A stretch of 40,555 bases of DNA from the NCBI GenBank assembly GCA_022561335.1, contig JADFRL010000006.1, positions 1-40,555 of the forward strand, given 5' to 3'. This DNA is from Patescibacteria group bacterium. GTDB lineage: Bacteria; Patescibacteriota; Minisyncoccia; Phycocordibacterales; JACZSL01. The position numbers were made by a program, and so were the translations under genes. Of this stretch, positions 27,849-36,316 are shown piece by piece (within the stretch, counting starts at the first letter, position 1; each line of letters starts with the position of its first letter). The notes beneath the pieces were generated by a model. The model did not search any database. It was not told where the DNA came from and saw only the letters and a program-made list of their open reading frames with translations.

Positions 27849-30209
27849 TTATCGTATTTTCCAAACTGCTTTCGACTCAAGTTTCTTAGTAATGTTTTCT
27901 ATAACTCTGTTTATCTCGGTATCAGACAATGTTTTTTCCTGTGATTGAAAGACAAGTCTAAATGCATACGATATTTTCTCATCTTTCTTATACGTATCAA
28001 AAAGTGTAACCCTCACGAGTAACTCTCCTGCTTCTTTTTTTATTGCTTTAAGCACCTCGCCATCTCGTACATTTTTTGGCACCCAGACGGCAATATCACG
28101 CAATACAAAAGGATACATCGATATGATCTGATACAGTATCTTCTTCGGTTCTCTCTCGACACGTCTATACGTTTCAGGCTGTGGCAGTTTTTCAAGAACT
28201 TCATCGAAATTTATTTCAAAAATACCGTCTTTTATTTCCCCCTTTATTTCGACTCTAAGTTCCTTTGAAATCAGTGCAATCATATTCTTTACTTCATCAT
28301 CATCTTCCTCTTTCTTGCCTTTCTTAGTGTTGCGTATACCAAGAGCAAATGAGGTATACTCCTTTTCCTGTTTAAAAACGGTCCCATATCCAAAAATATT
28401 AATCACCTGAAGCCCTAAAAGATCAGCGTAGTGCGCATTAAATTCTAGACTCTCCCCTATCCCCTCCCGTAAATTGCTACGAAGCCAATTCTTGTCAGAA
28501 GCTAAGGCGTTTTCTAGTTCTACTTCTCCACTGCCCCGAAACGTATACGTATACACTTCACTGAAACCTCTCTCTTCAAGCAAGTTTCTGATTTGTTCTC
28601 CATAGTAAAATCGCTTGTTTACAATTACATCTGTATCGAGCTTCCTTAGTGTATCAGATGCAATGTTTTCGTAGCCGTAAATCCGTCCGATTTCTTCAAT
28701 TAAATCTTCCTTAATACGTAAATCGAGTCGTTCAAAGGGCACGGTGATCACATATCGAGCATTATTATCAGTCATGCGCCGATATCCAACAATATTTTTA
28801 AAATCAGGACTCTTATCGAGCTTCTCGATTACCACCTTTCCTTTACTGTCCTTGCCAGATGCATGAATCACTTTCCCCTCTCCTAGATACAAACCGCAAT
28901 GGCTCACACCCGTAGGAACATCAGTCCCGGGCATAAAAATGATCGTCTTGTGATGAATTTGATCTGCATCACCACCAACAGAAAAAACGAGATCCCCCGG
29001 CTGGACGCTCTCTTCATTTATTTTTTGTCCATAGACGAATTGATCGACAGAAATACGGGGAATACCGACGCCGCCTTCTATGAACAGATGGCGCGTGAAC
29101 GAAGAACAGTCAAAGGTCGCTGTTCCGTCATAGGCAAGACTTGAAAAATATTTATATGGAGTTCCTACATAGGCGGGCGCAAGACTCAGTACCGTATCTA
29201 CAGGTCTTACTTTTTTATACTCGAAGCCAAGTCGATCTAAAATATCCTCTACACCCCTTTCCTCCATATGTGAGCCGAGCAACTTATTAATCTCGGTAAT
29301 TGATACTCCCAACTTATAGGGTCCGGGCTTCCGAGGAAAAAAATCAACGTAACCAGCAAGCTTCCCCCCAGCAATATCTAGGATAAGTTCTACCGCATAA
29401 CAAAGCGCTGGCTCTGTCAATTGAACAGGTAGCTCATTTTCAAAACGCGTCGATGCATCAGTGCGAAGTTTCAGTGACTTTGATGTCCTGCGCACACTAA
29501 CCGGATTAAAATTCGCGCACTCTATAATAAGATTCTTCGTAGTACTATCAATTTCAGCAGCCTTTCCCCCTTTAACGCCGGCTATACCTATTGGTCGGCC
29601 GCTTTGACCATCTGTTACAAGCACGTTACTTTCGATGAGTTCATACTTCTCCCCGGTCAACACGGTCAGACTCTCACCCTCTTTTGCGTTCCTAACAGTT
29701 ATCGTGTACCTGCCATTCTTTTGAACCAACTTACCACTGTCAAACGCGTGAAGTGGCTGGCCAAGATCGAACATTACATAATTAGTCGCATCAACAATAT
29801 TATTGATAGATTTTTGGCCAAGTGCCAGAAGATGATCTTTAAGCCAGGTGGGTGTCGGACCGACAGAGACACCTTCAATAACTGCAGCGCTAAAACGTCT
29901 GCACAGTGTATTGTCCTCTACAATCACTTCAAGCAAATTTGTAGTGGGCTCAAGAATTCTATTTTCAGAGAGGATATCCTTTTTAAGCGGGAGATCCAGT
30001 ATCGTCGAAATTTCTTTAGCTATCCCCCGATGTGAAAGACAGTCATGAGCCCGATTAGGCAGCACGTCAACGTCAAGAACTGAATCATTCTCAATTTCTT
30101 CAACCCCTTCAACTTCAAAGGCGTGAAATGTCAATATACGGGCAAGCTTGTCTGACTTGGGAAGCGGTTTGTCAAAGTATTTTTGGAGCCATTGTTTGCT
30201 AACGAGCAT
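27849..30209 (-). CDS. pheT: Phenylalanine--tRNA ligase beta subunit with an internal NlpC/P60 domain
   Basis: Editing and tRNA-binding subunit of PheRS, 786 aa. The N-terminus MLVSKQWLQKYFDKPLP leads to LDVDVLPNRAHDCLSHRGIA without the usual OB-fold (EMAPII-like) tRNA-binding domain. The B3/B4 editing region follows (INNIVDATNYVMFDLGQPLH). B5 begins at about 295 and is split after LDRLGFEYKK. Residues about 336-480 are a complete NlpC/P60 domain (AYVGTPYKY, FDCSSFTRHLF with C368, VQPGDLVFS, VSHCGLYLGEGKVIHAS with H437 and H449, NIVGYRRM). PheT then resumes with YVITVPFERLDLRIKEDLIE, EEIGRIYGYE and a C-terminal FDX anticodon-binding domain (about 695-786). No frameshift is seen, so the insertion is in frame. 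Confidence 0.95.
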   Translation of the reverse strand: MLVSKQWLQKYFDKPLPKSDKLARILTFHAFEVEGVEEIENDSVLDVDVLPNRAHDCLSHRGIAKEISTILDLPLKKDILSENRILEPTTNLLEVIVEDNTLCRRFSAAVIEGVSVGPTPTWLKDHLLALGQKSINNIVDATNYVMFDLGQPLHAFDSGKLVQKNGRYTITVRNAKEGESLTVLTGEKYELIESNVLVTDGQSGRPIGIAGVKGGKAAEIDSTTKNLIIECANFNPVSVRRTSKSLKLRTDASTRFENELPVQLTEPALCYAVELILDIAGGKLAGYVDFFPRKPGPYKLGVSITEINKLLGSHMEERGVEDILDRLGFEYKKVRPVDTVLSLAPAYVGTPYKYFSSLAYDGTATFDCSSFTRHLFIEGGVGIPRISVDQFVYGQKINEESVQPGDLVFSVGGDADQIHHKTIIFMPGTDVPTGVSHCGLYLGEGKVIHASGKDSKGKVVIEKLDKSPDFKNIVGYRRMTDNNARYVITVPFERLDLRIKEDLIEEIGRIYGYENIASDTLRKLDTDVIVNKRFYYGEQIRNLLEERGFSEVYTYTFRGSGEVELENALASDKNWLRSNLREGIGESLEFNAHYADLLGLQVINIFGYGTVFKQEKEYTSFALGIRNTKKGKKEEDDDEVKNMIALISKELRVEIKGEIKDGIFEINFDEVLEKLPQPETYRRVEREPKKILYQIISMYPFVLRDIAVWVPKNVRDGEVLKAIKKEAGELLVRVTLFDTYKKDEKISYAFRLVFQSQEKTLSDTEINRVIENITKKLESKAVWKIR

Positions 30210-30261
30210 GATAGATTCTCTTAACGAATGCGCGTGCAGACGAACTTAAGTCCCAAAGAAT

Positions 30262-30299
30262 CACCACCCAGCGCCTTTCGCGAAAGGCGCTGGGTGGTG
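30262..30299. promoter_or_regulatory. 38-bp perfect palindrome in the pheS-pheT gap
   Basis: Arms CACCACCCAGCGCCTTTCG (30262-30280) and its exact reverse complement (30281-30299) have no spacer. In the mRNA it would form a very stable hairpin between pheS and pheT with no T-run. It may tune pheT expression or be a small mobile palindrome. Confidence 0.6.
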
Positions 30300-30306
30300 T
30301 CTCGCA

Positions 30307-30349
30307 CCCATGATTGGGGATGCAACTCGTTGTGTTCCCGATCATGGGC
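30307..30349. promoter_or_regulatory. Second hairpin after pheS
   Basis: CCCATGATTGGGGA pairs with TCCCGATCATGGG, with one bulge and one G-U pair, directly after the pheS stop and before the 38-bp palindrome. There is no T-run. Confidence 0.5.
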
Positions 30350-30356
30350 AAAGCTA

Positions 30357-31082
30357 TTAGAACTGATTAACAAATCGTAAATCACCATTATGAAAAAGCC
30401 GTACGTCATCGATGCCATACTTCAACATACCCAACCGTTCGATACCGCCGCCAAACGCAAATCCCTGCCATTTTTTTGGGTCAACACCGGCACTCTCAAG
30501 TACAAAAGGATGCACCATGCCGGCACCCATCATTTCAATCCACCCAGTACCTTTACAAATTGAGCACCCCTTTCCGGCACACTTGAAACACTGCATGTCT
30601 ACCTCAACCGCCGGCTCAACAAAAGGAAAATACCCGGGGCGAAACCTGACTTCAGTATCCTCTTTAAGCAACTTGCTGAAAAATATTTCTAACGTACCTT
30701 TGAGTGCCGCAAGTGTCACATCTTCATCGACCACCAAGCCTTCGATCTGGTAAAACTGCGCTTCATGCGTCGCATCAGTCGCCTCATTGCGAAAAACCTT
30801 TCCCGGTACGATGATACGATATGGCGGCTTGTGGTTTTCCATGTAGCGTACCTGAACCGGTGATGTGTGCGTGCGCATGACCATTCCCTTCTGCCCTTTA
30901 ATAAAAAACGTATCCTGCATATCACGAGCTGGATGATCGGGCGGCACGTTCAAGGAATCGAAATTATAATATTCAGTCTCAAGTTCGGGCCCCTCGGCAA
31001 AATCAAACCCCATCTCATAAAAAATAGAGTTCATCTCGCGTATAAGCGCCGTGATTGGATGTACATGTCGTTCCGATGGCAT
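30357..31082 (-). CDS. pheS: Phenylalanine--tRNA ligase alpha subunit, N-terminally reduced
   Basis: Catalytic subunit of PheRS, 241 aa from the ATG at 31082 ([20 protein letters not shown]); E. coli has 327. The N-terminal coiled coil that contacts tRNA is absent. The class II core is intact: [59 protein letters not shown], the [20 protein letters not shown] zinc-type segment and [13 protein letters not shown] as motif 3. A TTG start at 31100 is possible, but it overlaps a TATACT box ending 9 nt before the ATG. tRNA-Thr lies upstream and pheT downstream. Confidence 0.95.
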   Translation of the reverse strand: MPSERHVHPITALIREMNSIFYEMGFDFAEGPELETEYYNFDSLNVPPDHPARDMQDTFFIKGQKGMVMRTHTSPVQVRYMENHKPPYRIIVPGKVFRNEATDATHEAQFYQIEGLVVDEDVTLAALKGTLEIFFSKLLKEDTEVRFRPGYFPFVEPAVEVDMQCFKCAGKGCSICKGTGWIEMMGAGMVHPFVLESAGVDPKKWQGFAFGGGIERLGMLKYGIDDVRLFHNGDLRFVNQF

Positions 31083-31238
31083 GGTAGAGACAGTATACAA
31101 AAAATGTGGCTCTGTTGAAAGCTTATTAGCGACATAGAGCGAGTGAATGAAAAGCGGCGGAATTGCTTTTCATCGTCTCCTACTTTTGTATTTCCAACCT
31201 GCCCCGCCTGACAAAGACCCGAGCCTATTACTATTTCA

Positions 31239-31315
31239 TGGAGCCTGAGGAGGGATTTGAACCCACGACCTACGGTTTACAAAACCGTTGCTCTGACCAA
31301 CTGAGCTACTCAGGC
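31239..31315 (-). tRNA. tRNA-Thr (anticodon UGU), CCA encoded
   Basis: Full cloverleaf on the minus strand: acceptor GCCTGAG/CTCAGGC, D stem GCTC/GAGC with AGTTGGTCA loop, anticodon stem ACGGT/ACCGT with loop TTTGTAA (anticodon TGT), 5-nt variable loop, T arm GTGGG-TTCAAAT-CCCTC with one U-U mismatch, discriminator T, then a genomically encoded CCA (31241-31239). It reads ACA codons. Confidence 0.95.
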
Positions 31316-31522
31316 TTTGACGGGCGAATCTGCCAACTGCTTGCCTGCGGCATCAGGGCTATGCCGGCTTAATCAGATATTATAATTCCTCGCATACATT
31401 CCCCTAAAAGTACACACCAGATTAGCTGTTACGACAGCTATGCTGGTTCAAAATCAGCAATTATTATATTGGATGAGTGAAATAGGCGCTGCAGCAGCAA
31501 AAATCCAGGCATGAGAGCAAAT

Positions 31523-31924
31523 TTATTTCTCTTCGTATCGATTCTTCTGGTCACCGTTTACTTGCTGTTTATGCTCTGTCATACTCTGTAAAAATGTAGA
31601 TGGCACCTCGTTGCGTTGAAAATTTTTTTTCCTTCCCTTTGCTACGTTAACAAATTCATACAATCGCCGCTCAAGCGCTCGCACTATGTTGAGCAATACA
31701 AGACCATATTTGTGTACTAGAGATATTGCAATACTATGCGTGACACGCACCAGTGTTTTTGGAAACGTATGGACAATATAGTGAATACTGCGCTCAACCA
31801 GTATATCCATACGAAATCGCACATCCTCTGCATACCTCTTTCCTCGTCCCATTTCAATATACCGGAGTGCAATAAGTCCTGCAATAAGAAACGCCGAAAC
31901 AAAAAAAGATATAATGGTACCCAT
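31523..31924 (-). CDS. Small membrane-anchored hypothetical protein after tsf
   Basis: A 133-aa protein that starts 1 bp after the tsf stop, so it is almost certainly co-translated. One N-terminal membrane segment (about residues 3-20, IISFFVSAFLIAGLIALR) is followed by a basic amphipathic region and a hydrophilic, Lys/Gln-rich C-terminus. I do not recognise the family. The tight coupling to rpsB-tsf supports a real gene. Downstream, two small hairpins (TAGCTGT/ACAGCTA and TGCTG/CAGCA, about 31424-31464) may end the transcript. Confidence 0.75.
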   Translation of the reverse strand: MGTIISFFVSAFLIAGLIALRYIEMGRGKRYAEDVRFRMDILVERSIHYIVHTFPKTLVRVTHSIAISLVHKYGLVLLNIVRALERRLYEFVNVAKGRKKNFQRNEVPSTFLQSMTEHKQQVNGDQKNRYEEK

Positions 31925-31925
31925 A

Positions 31926-32510
31926 CTACTCGCGAATTGAATAGCGTGTGAAGCTGACTAACTCAATCCTTTCACCAAATTTTTGCACTGCGCTATCCAG
32001 AAGATCTTTTATAGTATGTTGTTGATCTTTTATATAGGATTGCTCCAGTAAAATTTTATCTTTAAAATATGCGTCCAGCTTACTCTTTAGTATTTTCTCT
32101 TTTAGATTTTTAGGCTTACCTTTAACTTCATCAGAGAATACTTCTTTTGCTGCTTTAAAATCTTTTTCATCCACACTACCCGCGTCTTTAAATTCCGGAT
32201 TTGTGGCGGCAATATGCATTGCAATATTATACGCCAATTGAATAAACTCTTCATTCTTCGCCACAAAATCAGTCTCGGATGAGAGTGCCACCATAGCCCC
32301 CACATTTTTAGTATTGTGTATATAAGCCTGTACAACTCCCGCAGTGAGATTTCGACCGGACTTTTTGACTGCATCTTGACCTCCTTTCTTCTTTAAAATG
32401 ATAATTGCCTTTTCCATATCACCGCCTGCTTCCTCAAGAGCCTTCTTGCATTGCATGATAGACACACCCGTTTTGAGACGCAGCTCCTTTACCTCCAGAA
32501 TGGTTACCAT
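31926..32510 (-). CDS. tsf: Elongation factor Ts
   Basis: Guanine-nucleotide exchange factor for EF-Tu, 194 aa, a short form like that of Thermus (E. coli 283). The N-terminal UBA-like domain is VKELRLKTGVSIMQCKKALE. The exchange-core signature TDFVAKNEEF is present. The usual second repeat of the dimerisation region is reduced. It starts 3 bp after the rpsB stop. Confidence 0.96.
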   Translation of the reverse strand: MVTILEVKELRLKTGVSIMQCKKALEEAGGDMEKAIIILKKKGGQDAVKKSGRNLTAGVVQAYIHNTKNVGAMVALSSETDFVAKNEEFIQLAYNIAMHIAATNPEFKDAGSVDEKDFKAAKEVFSDEVKGKPKNLKEKILKSKLDAYFKDKILLEQSYIKDQQHTIKDLLDSAVQKFGERIELVSFTRYSIRE

Positions 32511-32513
32511 TTT

Positions 32514-33281
32514 TTATTCCTTAGTCTTCCCTTTAGAGTTTTCTTGCTCAGATTCGTCGGAACCTGTTTGTTGAGGTGCTTGTCTTTGCCCTTCTTGATA
32601 TGCATTAACAACTTCAGTAACAAAAAATTGAATGCTCGCCATTCCGGCATCATTCCCTATCAAATGGTAAGAAGCCTCTTTCGTATTACAATCTGAATTA
32701 AGAATACCAACAATAGCTATTCCTGCTTTCTTCGCTTCGGACACTGCTATGGTTTCTTGTTTGGTATCTACAATAAATAAAACATCAGGCAGTGCCTTCA
32801 TCAAGCGAAGACCTCCAAATGTTTTATCAAGATCTTCTATTTCTCGATCTATATGGAGCCGCTCTAATTTTGTAAATTTCGAAAGTTCTCCTTTTTCGCG
32901 ATCACCCTCGAGTTCAGCAAGCAGTCCAATACGTTTCTTGATTTCAGAGAAATTAGTAATAGTTCCCCCAATCCATCGTCCTGCAACATAAGGCATCGAA
33001 ATAGCGGCAGCTCCATTTCTTATAGCATCACGGGCTTCAGTCTTTCCTCCAACAAACAGTATCTTTTTCCCCTCTTTACCGCATTTTCTAATAAACTCTT
33101 TTGCTTCTTTCAGAGACTCCGTCGTCTTTTCAAGATCGAAAATTTCCACTTTGTTTTTAGAGCCAAAAATATAGGGTGTCATGGAGGGATGTCGGCGTGA
33201 TTTTGAATATCCAAAATGCGCCCCTACCTTAAACATAGACTCAATAAGTTCTGTATTTTTTACCGCTGATTCCTGCTGCAT
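32514..33281 (-). CDS. rpsB: 30S ribosomal protein S2
   Basis: Small-subunit protein; 255 aa from the ATG at 33281. A TTG start six codons upstream (33299) is possible. The core reads MFKVGAHFGYSKSRRHPSM, ILFVGGKTEARDAI, PYVAGRWIGGTITNFSEI, LPDVLFIVDTKQE and GNDAGMASIQFFV. The C-terminus ends in a Gln/Glu/Lys tail. It forms the conserved rpsB-tsf pair and follows prfA by about 40 bp. Confidence 0.97.
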   Translation of the reverse strand: MQQESAVKNTELIESMFKVGAHFGYSKSRRHPSMTPYIFGSKNKVEIFDLEKTTESLKEAKEFIRKCGKEGKKILFVGGKTEARDAIRNGAAAISMPYVAGRWIGGTITNFSEIKKRIGLLAELEGDREKGELSKFTKLERLHIDREIEDLDKTFGGLRLMKALPDVLFIVDTKQETIAVSEAKKAGIAIVGILNSDCNTKEASYHLIGNDAGMASIQFFVTEVVNAYQEGQRQAPQQTGSDESEQENSKGKTKE

Positions 33282-33319
33282 TGAGAGTGAGTGTAGCAAA
33301 TTGGCTATATATTAGCAAC

Positions 33320-34276
33320 TTAATTGGCCCTACTTGCTTCCTGAAGAGTATTTATAATATCGCCAATTCCACCTGCAAATATATGCTCAATATTATGCCA
33401 TGATTTCTTAATTCTGTGGTCAGTCACCCTATCCTGCAGTATATTATAGGTTCGAATTTTTTCAGATCTGTCTGCCGTGCCAATTTGTTTTCGGCGCTGC
33501 TCTGAACGCTTCTTGGCTTCGGCCTCCTCCGCAGCCGATTCGAGTTTAGCAAGAAGAAATTGCATTGCTTTCTCTCGATTTTGCTGCTGGCTTCGCTCAG
33601 AAGAACATTTTGCATCAATGCCGGTAGGTTTGTGTATAATACGTACCGCCGTTTCAACCTTGTTTACATTCTGCCCGCCAGCGCCGCTTGATCGAGAAAA
33701 CTCCACCTCAATATCATTTTGGTTAATTTCAATGTCATGATGTCTGCGTATAGGCATAATAGCGACCGAAGCGGTCGACGTATGAATACGCCCTGATTTT
33801 TCTGTAGCGGGAATACGCTGTATACGGTGCACACCAGTTTCAAATCGCAAATATTTATATACATCCTTTCCCCTAAACTCAAAAGATGCCTCCTTATACC
33901 CTCCGAGTGAGCTGACTGATTCGTGCAGCTTCTTAACGTCCCACCCCTCTTTCTCAGCGAAACGTGTGTACATGAGCGCAAGGTCATATGCAAAAAGCGC
34001 CGCTTCATTCCCACCGGCACCTGCCCGCACCTCAAGAATTATTTCATTGGGAAATTTTTCTTCCTCTGCCTCTGCCGCAATAATATCCTCCATTTTCTGA
34101 AGAAGTTCCTTTTGCTGCACCTCAATATGTCCCAGCTCCTCAGCGGCTAATTCCTTGAAGGCGGGGTCCTGATGAGCCATAGACTCCGTCTCGCGCACCC
34201 TCTCTGACATCTTCTCGTATTGTTCTGCAAGATACTTGGTTTTATGATTCTTTTTGTAAATCTCAAGATCATCCAT
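33320..34276 (-). CDS. prfA: Peptide chain release factor 1
   Basis: Terminates translation at UAA and UAG; 318 aa, about 40 residues shorter at the N-terminus than E. coli RF1. The PAT anticodon-like motif is in [19 protein letters not shown], which identifies RF1 rather than RF2. The peptidyl-hydrolysis GGQ is in [34 protein letters not shown] is also conserved. It lies between rpmE and rpsB on the same strand, with the rpmE terminator upstream. Confidence 0.97.
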   Translation of the reverse strand: MDDLEIYKKNHKTKYLAEQYEKMSERVRETESMAHQDPAFKELAAEELGHIEVQQKELLQKMEDIIAAEAEEEKFPNEIILEVRAGAGGNEAALFAYDLALMYTRFAEKEGWDVKKLHESVSSLGGYKEASFEFRGKDVYKYLRFETGVHRIQRIPATEKSGRIHTSTASVAIMPIRRHHDIEINQNDIEVEFSRSSGAGGQNVNKVETAVRIIHKPTGIDAKCSSERSQQQNREKAMQFLLAKLESAAEEAEAKKRSEQRRKQIGTADRSEKIRTYNILQDRVTDHRIKKSWHNIEHIFAGGIGDIINTLQEASRAN

Positions 34277-34294
34277 ACTATATATATTAATACA

Positions 34295-34363
34295 AAAACC
34301 TCATCACCTGACCGCCAATCGGCTGAAGCCTCAAGACAACTGGCAGGCGGGAAAGTGAGGTTT
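34295..34363 (-). terminator. rpmE terminator enclosing a REP-like repeat
   Basis: On the minus strand AAACCTCA (34363-34356) pairs perfectly with TGAGGTTT (34303-34296), followed by further T residues. The loop is the 40-bp REP-like repeat, which adds GCC/GGC-rich inner pairing. Confidence 0.75.
34312..34351 (+). repeat. REP-like 40-bp repeat, copy 2
   Basis: Begins CCGCCAATCGGCTGAAGCCT and ends ACTGGCAGGCGGG. It matches the copy at 22654-22693 at 37 of 40 positions in opposite orientation; all three differences are C/T transitions. Confidence 0.8.
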
Positions 34364-34383
34364 CCTGTAACAGTCAGAATATG

Positions 34384-34713
34384 TTATTTACCGCTTTTCT
34401 TATTGTTACCTTCGTCGACAGATGGAATTTTACTTTTGACAGTTTTTTTTACCGCCTCAATCTGCTTACCCGCCGTTGTTTTCACTGTGGCAGTTCGGGT
34501 CTGTCTCGACTCTGCTTCAGCAAGGCGGGCCTTAAACTTTTCAACACGTCCTGCAGTGTCAACTATCTTTTCAACGCCGGTATAGAAGGGGTGGCATGCA
34601 CTGCAAATCTCAACCGTCATTTCCTCAACGGTTGACCCTATTTCAAAAGTACGCCCGCACGCGCAGGTTACCTTGGCGTTCTTGTAATATGTCGGATGTA
34701 TATCTGTCCTCAT
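34384..34713 (-). CDS. rpmE: 50S ribosomal protein L31 with C-terminal extension
   Basis: Large-subunit protein of the central protuberance, 109 aa (usual 66-90). The zinc form is shown by CAC (CACG) and [10 protein letters not shown]. Residues 1-70 are L31 ([20 protein letters not shown]); the rest is a Lys/Thr/Ser tail. A promoter lies just upstream and a terminator with a nested repeat just downstream, so it can be a single transcription unit before prfA. Confidence 0.96.
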   Translation of the reverse strand: MRTDIHPTYYKNAKVTCACGRTFEIGSTVEEMTVEICSACHPFYTGVEKIVDTAGRVEKFKARLAEAESRQTRTATVKTTAGKQIEAVKKTVKSKIPSVDEGNNKKSGK

Positions 34714-34732
34714 AAAAGAAAAATAAAAAGCA

Positions 34733-34761
34733 AGTATATCAGTAAAATCCGGCTAATTTAA
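34733..34761 (-). promoter_or_regulatory. Candidate rpmE promoter
   Basis: On the minus strand TTAAAT (34756-34761), 17 bp and TATACT (34733-34738) end 19 nt before the rpmE ATG. Confidence 0.55.
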
Positions 34762-34786
34762 GCTTGCATCATAATATCATATCATA

Positions 34787-34832
34787 GACCTATATATTGT
34801 AAGTGACGACCGTCACTTACAATATATAGGTC
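34787..34832. promoter_or_regulatory. 46-bp palindrome between the transglycosylase gene and rpmE
   Basis: Two perfect 22-bp arms (34787-34808 and 34811-34832; left arm starts GACCTATATATTGTAAGTGA) are separated by AC. It begins 12 bp after the stop of the upstream gene on the minus strand. No T-run follows. It could be a terminator-like or processing hairpin, or an operator. Confidence 0.6.
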
Positions 34833-34843
34833 ATAAGACAGTA

Positions 34844-36178
34844 CTACGATTGCGCCAAAATATCAATCAAACCTTGATATTTTTCAGCCAATTCCATCAC
34901 CTCATCGCCGTAAAACGCATACGACGGCTTCTCGGCATTTCTCCACCCGGCAAAATAGCGAAGTGCTGCCAGACGTTCATTATAGTAGCCGCCTCGATCT
35001 GCACCATTGTCGGAAAGAAGTAACCCTGAAGCAATAAAAGCTGTTCGGGGATCCCATGGGCTTGGTGGAACTTGACCCGATACACGACCTATTCTATCTT
35101 CATATAAAATCCACGTCGAAGGTATAAACTGCGCCGGCCCCATGGCTCCGCCCCAGCCATACCAAGGCTTTTTTGATACGGGCATAAGATCTGGGTCCAA
35201 TCCAAGTCGATTGGTAATATCCTCAAAAATAGGCTGGTCGCGTGTCGGGTGCATGTCAGTTTTCCAATTTCCCGTACCAACATTTTCTCCCAAGTTTGAC
35301 TCTTCAGCTATCACCCCCAAGATAAATGCAGGCCGGACGCCTGTAAGGACCGACACCTCATTGGCATAGGTAAGCGCCCGATCAAAAGGAATAGCCGCAG
35401 AACCACGCAACACAAAGAGTGTTGCCCTAATTTCTGCCGCACTCTTCTGCTTTGATTTAAGCACCTGCTGATAGGCTGCTTCCACACCTTTTGTTATGTC
35501 AAGAATCTCTTGCTTCTCATTTTCCTGTACTTCAATTTTTCTCTTTTGCAGTTCCTGAAGACCTCTCAGTTCCAGCTCCTCAGACTGCTTTCCTTCAAGT
35601 GCCTCTTTTTGTTCCTGAGTATATCCCTTGGTCTGCGCTATTTCATAAAACGATTCATTGAGTGACCTCTTGATGACATCGAATGAATCGAGATCTGAGA
35701 AAAATTCTGATATATTTTCATTGGCAAGCACTATTTCTATAATTGTAAAATCATCAATCTCATTCGTTTTCCTTATGAGTTGAGCCAGCGACTCCCTCTG
35801 CCGATCAAGTTTTTCATTTAGACCGCCGATAGTGTTCTCTTTTCCTCTGATCTCGGAGTCTAACTTTTCAATGGAAAGATCCCGAGCCCTGATTTCAAGA
35901 CGTGCCCGGTCAATTTTCGCATTTAAAATAGCTACATCGCGCTCAATAGACACACGCTCACGCTGTTTGCTTCCGACAAGAGCCTGCTGAACAGTAATTT
36001 CCGCCTCTAATTCAGCAAGCTCTGCTTCAAGTTCTGCTCTTCGCTTTGAGACATCACTGCCATCTGCCTGAGCATACAGCAACTGAGGAGTTGAATATAA
36101 ACTCAAAGAAAGCCCCAGTATTATAAAGACTGCTACAGCAAAAGAAACCTTTTGTCGAGTTCGATGCGACATATGCAA
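34844..36178 (-). CDS. Secreted coiled-coil lytic transglycosylase (SLT/MltB-like)
   Basis: A 444-aa exported protein. The N-terminus has a basic start, a hydrophobic stretch (about 11-29) and a signal-peptidase-like site AQA-DG at 36-40. Residues 42-250 are a long Glu/Lys/Arg-rich coiled coil resembling the regulatory part of EnvC/CwlO/PcsB proteins. Residues 264-440 resemble a lytic transglycosylase of the MltB/SLT_2 type: FILGVIAEESNLGENVG with the likely catalytic Glu (E292 or E293), GGAMGPAQFIPSTW (343-356), DPRTAFIASGLLLSDNGA and NERLAALRYFAGW. It likely cleaves peptidoglycan in the envelope. A cell-division or remodelling role is inferred from the coiled coil. Confidence 0.85.
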   Translation of the reverse strand: MHMSHRTRQKVSFAVAVFIILGLSLSLYSTPQLLYAQADGSDVSKRRAELEAELAELEAEITVQQALVGSKQRERVSIERDVAILNAKIDRARLEIRARDLSIEKLDSEIRGKENTIGGLNEKLDRQRESLAQLIRKTNEIDDFTIIEIVLANENISEFFSDLDSFDVIKRSLNESFYEIAQTKGYTQEQKEALEGKQSEELELRGLQELQKRKIEVQENEKQEILDITKGVEAAYQQVLKSKQKSAAEIRATLFVLRGSAAIPFDRALTYANEVSVLTGVRPAFILGVIAEESNLGENVGTGNWKTDMHPTRDQPIFEDITNRLGLDPDLMPVSKKPWYGWGGAMGPAQFIPSTWILYEDRIGRVSGQVPPSPWDPRTAFIASGLLLSDNGADRGGYYNERLAALRYFAGWRNAEKPSYAFYGDEVMELAEKYQGLIDILAQS

Positions 36179-36181
36179 TAG

Positions 36182-36259
36182 TATACCCCCACACCAATAA
36201 ACATGATATTACTGGAGGTAATGCGCCATGCGCTTCATGGTTATTGGTGTGGGGGTATA
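36182..36259. repeat. 75-bp hairpin element, copy B
   Basis: Perfect 19-bp ends TATACCCCCACACCAATAA (36182-36200) and its reverse complement (36241-36259). Inside are ACATGA and TCATGG, a small hairpin ATTAC-TGGA-GGTAAT, and GCGCCATGC. It is homologous to the reverse complement of 13128-13202. The outer pair of the inner hairpin is A-T here and G-C there. It lies between rplY and the transglycosylase gene. Confidence 0.75.
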
Positions 36260-36316
36260 GCAAAGGATATTTTTGGATTCTTGTTAGTTGTCCCTTGATT
36301 GCGGCTCTTCCTCAGA

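Noticed and set aside
27849-30209. pheT as a misassembled chimera with an NlpC/P60 gene
   Set aside because: The frame is continuous through both junctions, PheT resumes at the expected residue, and base composition does not visibly change. Kept as a real insertion.
31424-31464. tRNA-like fragment (GCTGGTTCAAAATCAGC resembles a T arm)
   Set aside because: There is no acceptor, D or 7-nt anticodon loop in register; it is two adjacent hairpins only.
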